Assembly (NCBI RefSeq): GCF_020740795.1
Contig: NC_067289.1
Span: 25,352,108 to 25,416,107, forward strand
Direction: 5' to 3'
Origin: Apus apus
Taxonomy: Eukaryota > Chordata > Aves > Apodiformes > Apodidae
DNA length: 64,000 nt
Part shown: piece by piece, positions 25,247 through 37,200 of the stretch
Position numbering within the stretch: the stretch's first letter is position 1
Layout of the letters: each line of letters opens with the position of its first letter
Made by a program: the position numbers and the translations under genes
Notes under the pieces: generated by a model
Databases searched by the model: none
Told to the model about the DNA's origin: nothing
What the model saw: only the letters and a program-made list of their open reading frames with translations

Positions 25247-28200
25247 GTGGGTGAGAGCCCCGGCAGGAAGGAAGGGGAGCGGGGGGCTGGCGGGGGGAGG
25301 AGGCGCCGCCATTGTGGAGCGGCGGAAGGGCGGGGGGGCGGCGGCAGCTGGCGCCTGACACAAAATGGCGGCGGCTGGGCCCGGGCGCTGACTGCCGCTC
25401 CTCTCTCCTCCCTCTGCCTCTTAGGTGGCGATGGCGACGGGGCAGGTGCTGTTTCATCGCTTCTTCTACTCCAAGTCCTTCGTCAAGCACAGCTTCGAGG
25501 TGAGCGCGGCGCGGCGGGGCAGCGATGGCCGGGGGGGGGGGGGGGAGGGGAGGGGAGAAGGGGGTAGGAGAAACGCGCTGGACCCTGTGCTGGGTGAATT
25601 CGGGAGACCGCGGTTTTGTTTGTTCGTGGGGAGGTTTTTGTTGTGTAGCTGTAGCCTTACGTGGATTGGGAATTGTTTCCTTACGGAAATGGGGCTTCCT
25701 TTCAGATTGTTGCTATGGCCTGCATCAATCTCGCATCCAAAATCGAAGAGGCACCTCGTCGGATTAGGGATGTGATCAACGTGTTTCATCATTTGCGTCA
25801 GTTAAGAGCAAAAAGGTAAGATTAGCTTCGTTGTGAACATAAGCTTTGGTTGCCACTAACGTACACTGCAGTTTTGAATTCACAGTGTTTTTACAGGCTA
25901 AGTTCAACGACCTAAAATTGAGAAGGGAGGAGTGCTCGTTGGCTGCTGTGTAGGCAGTGCAGTTGAATGCTGACTTCTACCGGTCCTTTTGTTTACTTGG
26001 TAGACCCGTTCTCGTGATTTATATAGCTGCAAGTCTCGAGTATCAGTGCTAGTTTTAGGTCCGTGGTTGTAGTTTTAGGTCTATTGCTAATTGATTTCTG
26101 ATGTCTTGTAGTTCTTGAAAGGTAGTTTTAGGTATGAGTAGGCAATTAATGGGTTGCTGTATGTTCTCTGGACTTGTAGGCACGTTCAGTAGTTTTAATG
26201 CTTTTCTCTTGTTCGTATGTAGCCATCCAGATGTAGTTATGGTGCCAGGAAAGCATCAGTGAACAGAAGATGAAAGCTGAACTTTTTCCCAGTGATGATA
26301 GTATTACCTTTTAGAAAAAGCACTGTTAGTATCTGGAAAAAGGCATGGTTTAGACTACAGTGTTTGCAGCTTTAAGGACACCCCTTCAACATGGAATGTG
26401 TAACTGAGCCTTGGAAACTGAAAACATCTTTAATTGCCAAAAGTGGGACCTGTTTTTCATGGTACTGTGTGCTTGTGTCAGTAAAAGTTGGAGTGTAAGC
26501 TTACCTGATCTGTGTGCAGATCTGGGTAATTGTCTGCTGAGCTGTAGAGATGCTCTCAGTTGTGAGTGCCTTTTCTGTGTGTAAAGTGATGTATGTTTTC
26601 ATGTGTAAAGCAAGTTAATCAGGCGTCTGGGAATGAACAGTTGAAGGGAAGGAGTTTACTGAGCTGCTATTAAATGTAAAATTTCTTTAAAACTGTCAAA
26701 CAGCAGTGCTGTAGTCTGTGAGTCTGGCTGGTTGCTGGAAAGGGAAGGTAATCCACAGTTAGGATTTTGTTTTCAGCTAGGTTCTTAAATTCACATTTTT
26801 ATCTCTGCTCTGTGTCACCAGGTTACGGCAGGACTTAAACTTCAGTGTGGTGACACCTTGTCTGAGAAGTAGAGTAGAAGTCCCTCAGGGAAACCAGCTA
26901 TTTCTTGGTGTCTTTATCCTGGTTACGCTTCCGTTGCATCTAAAACTTCTGCTTTTTTTGCCTTGTGCTCATGTTTTCCTGGGTAGATTTAGGTAAAAGA
27001 AGAACGATTCCATGTTACACTCTGGAACTTAGCTTTGTTCTTCTTTTGTTTTGGTTTTCTGTTGTGTTGCTTTTTTTAAGTTTACCCCTGATGGCCCTGA
27101 GGGAATTCTGTGAAGTTGTGCTGAATGTGAAGTCAGTGGTATTGTTTCTTACCACAGCTGTGATAAGAGAGTCTGCTTATTTGAGCTGTTGAAGCTGGTC
27201 CAGTGGTTGGTAATGTTTTGGTCTTGATCCAGGCAGTGAAGGTTAATTAATTGTATGCTTTTCTTTGCAATGAGAATACAAATTAGTTGTTTCTTTGTGC
27301 TGTGCAAAGGAGCAGAGAAACTGAACTTAACCTGTGAACTTAAATCTTTCCAGCTAGCCTGTTCCAAATCAGAATATCACTTGTGCATGTTACATGGTGC
27401 CTAAAATGCATCATGTCGAGAGAAACCGTGCACTTCTACCCATTATTTTCTGGAGAGATGGGTCTTGTTGCCGAGATTCTGAGTGAATCTGCATGAAATT
27501 AATCTTAAAAACACTGAAGTCTGACATTCAGACTTGCCTTTTTTTTTTTTAACAAGCAGGATGTAAACGTTTTTCTGTACTTTTTACAAGATTACAGTTA
27601 CATAACCTGTACACGTTATTAACTTCACCTCTTTTTTCCCTTGCAACCGACTATACAGCGACCAGCTACATTTACCAAAGCCTGGGTGATGTGGAGTGGT
27701 ACATAAAGATGAAGCTGTCGTCATGGCAACAGTGAGTGAAGTATCGAAAATCCCCAAGGAGAAGCCAGTGCTCTGAGAATAGGTCACTGGAATCGGGGGA
27801 CTAACAGGTTGGCCGCTGGTGAACCATTTGGAAGAACTCCTGTATCTTGTTATAAGCTTTTTTCTTTGCTGTCCAGGTTTTTAGAATACTAGCTTAATCT
27901 TTTTTTTTAATTGGAAGCTAACACTTAGGCCGTAGTTAGTTTCTCACACACAACCCAGAATTGAAACCATCAGTCAGGCCACTGTACTTTCTTTTTTGCC
28001 TCTAGTCTAGCATTTCTGTTAACTGAAGCTCTTAACCTGCACATGAAGTTTGAGTAGGCCTGCTTTCTTCCTTCAGCAGTTTTGGGTTCCTAGTTCCACT
28101 TTCTGGCTCTGTATAATTACAGTTTAAATTCACAGTAAAACAAATGTGCCTTACTGAGGATTGGGAAGCCTTGCATTTGTAAAGCTCTCAATACAAATCA

Positions 28201-31200
28201 TTGTGTAAGCAGTCCCTTACATGTACGTGTTTGCAGAACTGGGAATTGCATTGGAATTTTCTCTCTGTAAGACCTGTAGTCAACTGAGTTACTGCTAGGT
28301 GGTAATTCTAATACTGAGAAGTAAGACAAAGTGTTTTGGACAAACATATTTCCTTCTGGATCTTTCACGAGCACATGTCATGTAGTACTGCATGTAAAAA
28401 TGTTTGTGTGCATGGAGAAAAGCTCGTACCATGAAAATACTGCTGCTTTAAAAATTGTGTCCCAAAACGTGTTCCAAGTGAAGTGCAACTGTTGTTTAAC
28501 ATGTAGAATGTAGTTTGAAGTTGACTTTATCTTAAATGTGTCTGAAAGCTGCAGAAAGTCCTTATGAGACTGGAACCAAATATGACTCCTGTCATGATGT
28601 AACCTCACGAATGTTGGTTTGAGATGCTCAGTCAGCTGTTCTTCTGTTGCAGCAAACAGGTTCATGCAGTTGTGTTGGAAGTGGCCTGTATTAATAACAC
28701 ACTTGACTTAGTGTTATGACTGTTCTGCAAACCCACAGTGCTTGTATTTACTATGTTGGAGAGAAATACAGAACTTGCTCTCTTGTGTTGCCTGAAGTAA
28801 GAAAGATCTGGTCTTTGAAATGAGATGCTGATGTTACACTGTACTTACTGGAAGTGCTTTTTGCATTGTCAACAAAAGTCCTGCAGGGCACTTTACCTCC
28901 AGAGTACATTCCAAAGTTGTGACATTTTAATACTACATCAGATGGAGCTGTAGCTGTGTCGAAAACTTGAGTTCCATTTGTCAGAGGAATTTAAAAATGT
29001 AATTTATTGATTGTTACAGACACATTACAGCTTGTGTTAATCTTTGAGGTTCTTACACAACCTTGAAATCCTGATGAAGTTTTGTGAATTAAATGTGGGG
29101 CCAACTTAGCAGAATGGGCCCTGTGTGCTCCATATTCTTAAACTCTTGCTTGGAGCTCTAGTGCTGATCTGTTACAACAGCTTCAAAGTAGTAACTTCTA
29201 ATATTCCTTGGCTATATAGGGCTTGAAGCTTATGTTTTATATAAAAGCTTGTAAGTTATTTTTCTAATTGGACCTAAAATAATTACTTCTTGGACTGAGA
29301 ACTAAGTGCAGTAAATGTAGCAGCAAAATTGTGGTTTTTATTTTCTCAGTGGGAATGTTAAGAAGTTTTCCAAAGGGAAGTCTCTGAAGTTTCCAACTTG
29401 TAAATAATTATGCATACCAACACTTTGTAGTTATGGTAAAAGTATTAAACTGGTAAAACTTGACTACAGTGGGGAATCTGACTTCTGCCAGTAATACAGT
29501 GTGGTGAAGTCTTCTTCAGGTTTTTATTTTTGCATAAGTGGATAAAGGCTGCATTTGTCTTTGTTTCTGGAAATACTGTCTGGATAAACTGGTGGTTTTT
29601 GTGGCTCCCTTAAATCTGTAGATCTCTAGAACTTGTGTGTCCTAAGTGACCAGAGTAATGTGGGATAACAAGAGTAAAGCACACTTTGCAGTGTCTTAAT
29701 TTTGAGTCTGCTATGGCCTCGGTGTGGGACACCTCCGGCCACAATGAGCTGATTGTGCAGATCCTGTGGCCCTCAAGAAGGACAGTGAAAATTTAAAATG
29801 CCACAAGGCTCACAGTTTCCTGAAGCCCTTCTGGCTACCTTACTGTGTTTTTGTAATACTGATTGTCTTGCATGGCTTTCTGAGAATGCAAAGCCATGTG
29901 GAAGATAGTAATCCTGAGGCAGGCTGTTGGATGATCCCATGCAGTCATGTTGTCCCACTGTTGAGTTTTGGTTTTAAAATTGGAATTCATAGCTGCCTTA
30001 ACTCTTCCATACATTAGAGGATTTATCACCTCTGTTGAAGTGTTCTGCTAACAAGATAAGCTGAGCCTGGACACATGAACTCACTCTGGTACCTTGCAGA
30101 TCCTGTGAATGCCAGTGGTCTCTAGATTAAGTTGTGTAAAGCAATATTGGAAGAAATGTTATTGTAAAACCCAGTGTAGTTTGTTGAAACCAATGGCAAG
30201 TGAACTGGTTTCACTGATTTAATTAACTTCAGCCTGGTTCGAGTCTCCCACTCCAGGGAACTGTGTTCAGCCTCTGTAGTGTTTTAAGTATTCAGATAAA
30301 ATTGGAGCCTCTATTGAAGTAGTTACCTTAAAGAAGTTTTAAAAATTTTTCTACTTCACTGATGGAAGAATCCCCAGCATAATCTAACTGGGTTATATTT
30401 AGAGTAGCTGAAATCACAAACTTTGCAACCTTGTCCTGATGAGCAAGAGTAAATCTTAACTAGAGGAGTTACCTTTATGCAACATAGAAAACGTTGCCTT
30501 TTGTTTTGTTTTTTTTAGGAGACAGAAGTAGTAGGGCTTGTACTTGAGTTGTGTGTCCTTCCTGGCAGCAGGAAGCTGCAGGAGTTCATTTCACACCTTC
30601 TGGGAGCTGTTTCTCAGCCTTTTGGGAAGAGTAGGGGGAGCTTAAGCTTTTAAGTGCATGGTCATAGAACATACTGCTTTCATTAGTGAAGTGGGTGGCT
30701 TGTTGTATCCTTTGACCAGTGGTAATAAGCATCCTTCCAGATGACTTCAGAGTTCTTGGCATAAGCTGTGGATTATTGAAGTTGGGAAGCCCTTCAGCTC
30801 GCCTTGTAATTAAATTTACCCTTTCTTCCTGGGGTCAGAACCTGGGTTTTCTGAGAATTTTTCTACTCTGCCCTGTCGGGTAAGAGAAGTGTGATTCATA
30901 TGTGGAACTCATATGGAACAAAAAGAGAAGTTAGTAGTGGAAAACTGTCTGATAAAACACAAGCCTCGTTTTGAATCCACTTTGCATTACTTTTTGAAGG
31001 TAATGTAAAATTTGTCACCAGTGCTTGGGGTGTGAACAGTGTGCTTTATTAGAGTGTAACTAGTTGCAAAACCATCTCTCTGCGTTGGAAAGCTTGTGGA
31101 ATATGTGAGGCTTGTTACACGCAGGGGAAAAAGCTGGTCTGTTTTTAGGAGGAAGTGAATTAAAACATACAAAGTGAGTAGTTTCGAAAAGTCAACACTA

Positions 31201-34200
31201 AGCATGGACAATGAAGATACTACAAAATGGAGTGCATAAAGCATGCAGCAAGTTACTTTAGTTAAATTTTTGAAGATGTTTTGGGTAGTTCAGGCGTTGA
31301 TTTTGGGAATCTTTGTGAAATGAAGTCTCGTTTTGCAAATGTAAATAACAGAAGTGACAGGGTGCCCACTGAGTTCGGTGCTGCGTTCAGAATCGCAGGT
31401 AGATCTGCCACCATTTTTACTGGGCTTCTGTACCATGGTAGCAGGACTGTCTTGTTCTCTGAAGATCTGAGTGATCTTGTCTTCCAGTGCTTAAGAAACC
31501 ACAATTTATAAAGCACGAGCTTGCTGCTTCAGTAGCAGTTTACAAATGTTCTAGCTTACCTCTGCTTTGAGGCCCTACCTAGGAAAGGTAGGATCACCCT
31601 CCTTCCCTCACCTCTGCCAAGGAGTTCTTTAAGATCTTCAATGTGAAGTTGATTTTTGTTCCAGCAGCTGGACCACTGTAGTTTGCATACACAGTAGCTA
31701 AAGATTATTTTTTTTTTTATCTTGGCCATCTAATCTTTAGCTAGTCAAAAGCAGAAACTAAACTAGTTTATCTAAACTTGGACAGCACAAGATTAATGCT
31801 TAAACTTGCTTGCAGGAGTTGAAAACCGGTTTCTGTTGCCATTAGTTGGTTGGAAGGGAAAACAGAGATGCTGCTATTTTTGGATATGCAAAACAGTTTT
31901 GATTTTATTTCTTGCAAACTATAGGACTCCAAGCCCCCTGATACTTGATCAGAACTACATAAACACCAAAAATCAAGTAATAAAAGCAGAAAGGAGGGTA
32001 CTGAAGGAGTTGGGATTTTGTGTTCATGTCAAGCATCCACATAAGGTGAGTTACCGAAAACAGTCTAACTATGTCTGTTATTCTCCCTTGATGACCCTGC
32101 TGTGAGCTGTGGAACAAGAAACACAGGTGTAAAATGACCTGATTTCCTCTCTTTATTCTTTAGTAGCCATGATGAATGCTTTTGCCAGAGTTCTCAGGCA
32201 CACAGTCATACTGACTTTGGGAGAAATTGCTTTCTTGGAAATGTTAAAGGTGGCTGGTTTTGAAAATAATAGAAAAGTAGTAGATAAAGAATTGTCTGGA
32301 GGGGATGGGATGACATGGGCTTACAGCATATGCTTGGGAAAGGAGGAGGGAGCATTGTTTTGCCACACTGCTTGGTTATACATAGTTAGTTCCTCCCTGT
32401 TGCTTTACGTGTTAAAACAGTCTTTTTTTTTTTTCTCCTTTTTTCCTCAGATCATTGTTATGTATTTACAAGTCTTAGAATGCGAACGTAACCAAACCCT
32501 GGTTCAGACAGCCTGGTAAGTTGCTATTTTTCCATTATTTTCCTAGCCAGGAAAATAGTAGCAGAAATAACAAGCCTGACGATCCATATACAAAGCAATG
32601 AGATGTAAGTTATTACACAAATACATGCTTTAAAAATCTTGTAGTGCTTGTTTCTGCTTACTATTTTCATGGCTTGATTCCAGTATAGTAATGGAGAACT
32701 CAATTTAACTTTGTTCTTTTTTCTACTCTTTAATTAAAGGGTAGTCCATGATGGTAAGTCATAGAGCTCTGCCCTCTGCACCTCAGCCCATGACCTGGGG
32801 ATGGCCGGTTTGGCTGCCCTTCTCTCCAGCCAACCCAGTGCAAGCTCTCATCCGAGATTCACTGAAGTGGTCCATATCCATCGGGCAGCATCTTCTAGTT
32901 CTGTCTGGGTGTCAAAGGATTTGTATATTTGCTTTTAGAAGTAACTGTTAAAATGTTTCTAAATGTCTTTGTTGCCTAGCTACTGTATACTGTAGTGTAT
33001 TGAAAGGACACACGGGGTAGACTTTTTGCCCATGTTTACTTAGTTCATTGAGCATTTGGCTAAACTTGAGTTTAAAGAATGACAGTGCATGCAGCATGTT
33101 CACTTAGAAGCCGTACTGGCCATGGTTTTCTGTAGAGTCAATACTTCCTGACTGCTGTTGGTTTCTTTCCTGTAGCTCAGTAACTTAGAAATGGATGGAG
33201 GTCTCTGCTGTTTAATCATACCTCTAGGCATGTATTGCTTGGCAGTGCCACTGCAGCGGGACATGAGTAGCTTAGGTGGAGTGGGAGACCCGTTACTAAC
33301 TTGCAGGTCTTTTTCCAACACTCAATGAGCAGCAAATTGGAGGCTTCTCTCTGGATGAAGCTGATGTGACTCAAGGCACACATAGGATTTAAATGCAATG
33401 TCTCATGAACTTGATAGGTTGCATCTGGCCTCTGCAAAATGGTAGGTTAAAACTATACCATGCTTTGATGCTTGCGTTTAAGTGTATTGATGTTTAAATG
33501 CAAAACCATTGGTGTTTAAAGCAAACAACTGGACAGATGAAAAGTACTTGTTAGATTGTTAACTCAGTGGACACTTCACTGGATAACTGACGTTCCTACT
33601 AGAAAGTAGCCATTCCGAACTGTTACACAGTGGCAGTGGTGCAGCCTTGTGACAGAAGTCACAAATGTAAACATCCACTTTTGAAAGAAACCTAATGTTT
33701 CATATAATAACAGAAAAAATAATAAAGTCAATTGAGTCTCCAGTATTGTTATCCTCTAAATAAAAAGTTGTAACCTGGAGAGCCAACCTTTCCTAATTTT
33801 TTTCATTTAGGAATTACATGAATGACAGCCTCCGGACAAACGTCTTTGTTCGCTTTCAGCCAGAGACCATAGCATGTGCTTGCATTTATCTCGCTGCTAG
33901 AGCTCTGCAGGTGAGTGTTTGTCTGTCTTTAGTTAGCATTGCCTTCTCTTGCTAGTCATTTGGTTTTGGGAAAACGAGTGAAAATATTCAAAAGCCTGCT
34001 CGGTGGTTTCTCTTGTTAAGCTTTTGGTGGGTTTATTTTCAGATCCCGCTACCTACCCGTCCTCACTGGTTCTTGCTCTTTGGCAGCACGGAAGAGGAGA
34101 TTCAGGAGATATGTTTGACAACTCTCAAGCTCTATACCAGAAAGAAGGTGTGTTTGAGGGTTTGTTTTTGCTATTCAGTGCAGCTTGAGCTGTCTCCTGT

Positions 34201-37200
34201 GTGTCAGAAGTGTGTTTGGGAACACCTGCATGCAGATCTGTCAATCGGGAAGGCTCTGCTGTGTGCCTGTTCCTCTAAGGGGAGTGTGAAAACAGATTCC
34301 AGAAGTTAGTCGCAGTACTGGACAGATGATTGAAAGATAATTAAGTATTCTTCAGAAATGAGATGAAAATACGAATTGCGTTAATTCAGCTTCTTACCAC
34401 ATTGTTACTTTACAGCCCAATTACGAATTCCTGGATAAAGAAGTAGAGAAGAGGAAAATGGCACTACAGGAAGCTAAACTGAAGGCAAAAGGTTTAAATC
34501 CAGATGGAACTCCAGCACTCTCAACACTAGGTGGCTTTTCTCCTGCATCCAAACCATGTAAGTTTGTTTTTCTGAGCAGAAACTTGCATAATACTGTTTG
34601 GTAAGTCTCCTAAAACCATGTCCCAAGGTGTTAAAAAAAAAAAAAAAAAAGTAGGTTTGCTTCTTGAGCTGTTAAACAAGTCAGGCTTTCTCACAGAAAT
34701 AAGAAGCGAGGCAAATACTTTGTTTAAACACACATGTTAAACCAGTTTCAGTGTTATGAAGTGGCAGATTAGAGGAAACAGGATGCCTTACTCCATACTT
34801 CCACAGGTCCAGAGTGGTGTATTAGTGACATGTACCCCTGAGATGATGGTACTGAGATGTCTGCCCCAGAGGGTGCTCCGTCTTGGTGTGGGTGGAGAAA
34901 TCTGGGTGTAACCTGCTGGGGTGGGGCTGTGGCAGGAGCCTTCAGGGTTCCCTGTGCAGCAGCTGTCTCTGGAAATGCCTTTCTCTGCTTTTTTACATGT
35001 ACTTAACCAACTGTTCAGGGGTGGTGAAGGAAGACAGCTTGTGGTCAGGCAGCAAAGAAGGGAAGGTCACAGTTCTGTCTTGGCATCAGAGGGAATAAAT
35101 TGGTATCATGTGTATCTTGAATCAGCCAGTAAATGTCTGAGCTGCAGTGATACAAAGAACAGACATTTTTGTGTTGGTGCTTTTACCTCTTGGTGCTGCC
35201 ATGGAGCTGTAAGCTACCAACAACATGTAAAACGGCTGTCACGAGCATTGCTGCAGTGATTGTGGGTAAAGCAGAAGCAATAGGCTCTTGTTTGTTGCAT
35301 AGTCTCTTCAGAAACTCGGGAAGATATTTGGAGAAAGCAGTGTTTGTAGCAGTTTTCTCTCCCTAAGAACAATACATTTGGGTTTCCAGAGGCTTTTAAG
35401 CTGGCGTAAGTCACAGTGCAGCACTTGGCTGTTAGCAGGCCAGGCAGAAATGGATCAGACCTCCTGCATGGTAGCTCTGCCATGAGAAGGTGAACCCATC
35501 TCTGGGCTGTATCAGCTGTCTGCAGAGACTTCTGAAGTAAATAAGTGTTTGTTGTTCATTATATTTGTACCACTGATACAAATATGAAATCTGTAATTTA
35601 GCTGTTATGAGTTCTTCCTAGAAATTAACTGTCAAGATAACAATTTCTCTATTAGTGGACCATAAGGACAGCTTTTATTTTGTACCACTTGGGTCCTGGG
35701 TGGAGGAGATGATCTCAAACGAGCCTGGCTGCTTGGCTTGAAGGTCACAGTGTTCTTCTCCCCCCCACCAGCAGTTGGCTTTAAAGTACAATACGTCTCC
35801 CAACAGGCATCTCACTCCCATGCTTTAGGAGTGTGCTATAAATGGCAAGATGGCATGAAACAGCAGGTATTGAGTTCTTATCTGCATGCTGTGCAGATAC
35901 TGGTAAGAGGTGTAGAAAGGATACAACACGTTTATGACAAAGTCTTATGAATAAAATACCTAATCTTGAATTTCAATTTAATTCTTAGCTTCCCCGAGAG
36001 AAGTAAAACCTGAAGAGAAGTCTCCAGTGTCCCTGAATGCCAAAACAGTTAAAAAAGAGCCAGAAGAGAGGCAGCAAGCTGCCAAGAGCCCTTACAACGG
36101 GTAGGTAAAGACCTCTTCTGGTGAAGACTTCCACAAAAATGGATTCTTAACTGAAGCACCATGAGCTACTTTAGAAGTAACAGATATCTCAGAAGTGTAA
36201 CCCTATTTTTTTTCTTTCCCCACAAGCCTGAGGAAGGAAAGCAAGAGAAGCAGAAGCAGTAGAAGTGCCAGTCGATCCAGGTCAAGGACAAAGTCCCGGT
36301 CCCGGTCCCACAGCCCCAGGAGGCAGTAAGTAGGGGCTCTTTGGTTGGCTGGGGGGGGTGGTGGGAAAGGGGCATGGTTTTTCAGGGAGGTTTTCTTTTT
36401 TGTCATAATTAGTTCCCTGGGATATTTCAGCAGTGCTTTTCACTTCTTAGAAGTAGGGTAGCTTGTAGGTGCTTAGCAACAAGCATCTACCTGCTGGCCA
36501 GGAGAGGTGGAGAGTCTTGGGCCTGGCTTTAGGCTCTCAGTTCTTGACATGAACTGGTTCTGTGGCCACTGATAGTTCAGGCTATGGAAGCTTTGCTGTA
36601 AAATGGCTGCTTCAGCCCATCCTTAGCTGCAGATGTACACAAAGAGTCTCTGATGGTGTCTAAGGCAGTCTTACCCTCCACAAGGAATCCAGCACAAATG
36701 AGAGCAGTCTCACAGACCTCAGTCCCCTTTGAAGTGGTGAGAAGGGCCTCAGGAGCCAGTTCCGTGTTGCAGTGTTGTACCCAACACATGGGAGGATGTG
36801 TCTTCAGTTGGGGATGCATCATGGGCTGTCTGGCTCCTCAGTGCTCTGCCTGGGGAAGGGGCAGCTGTGCAGGGTGGTGCAGTGACAGCTGCTGGCATTA
36901 GATACATAGTTTTGAATGAATCTTCAGCGTGACCTCTTAAGTTGGGGGCTGCCAACGTGGGTCTCGGTGAAGTGTTCCCTCAGATCACTGGGGGAAAAGG
37001 GCAGTAACCAATTTGCAGCCTGATGTTGAGGATTCTTGACAAGGTCGAACAATGAAGAAAGGTGCTGCCTGCTGGGGTTGGGTTTGGGCTGGGCTTTTGG
37101 GTCTCAAAGGAGCTCAGGAGTGTTCTGGGACAGTCGCTATCATCCGTCAGTTGTCCCTCTGGGAGAAGCAGTCTGGTTTCTTCCAGTCATGGGCAAGTTC

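Larger units (their letters stand above)
24785..25560 (+). promoter_or_regulatory. CCNL1: CCNL1 proximal promoter and CpG island
   Basis: CpG island around the CCNL1 first exon. Upstream of the ATG are GACGCGTCACC (near 24800) and TGCGTCA (24915, CREB/ATF type). Inside intron 1 lies an inverted pair of YY1-type sites, GCCGCCATTGTGG (25305) and AAAATGGCGGCGG (25362). No TATA box is seen, as expected for a broadly expressed gene. The start site cannot be fixed from sequence. Confidence 0.75.

Noticed and set aside
26290-26410. C/D snoRNA-like GTGATGA followed by CTGA in CCNL1 intron 3
   Set aside because: The two boxes are over 100 bases apart and no terminal stem pairs around them.
30190-30260. 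tRNA-like B box GGTTCGAGTCT in CCNL1 intron 3
   Set aside because: No matching acceptor stem, anticodon arm or good A box could be placed around it; at most a SINE remnant.
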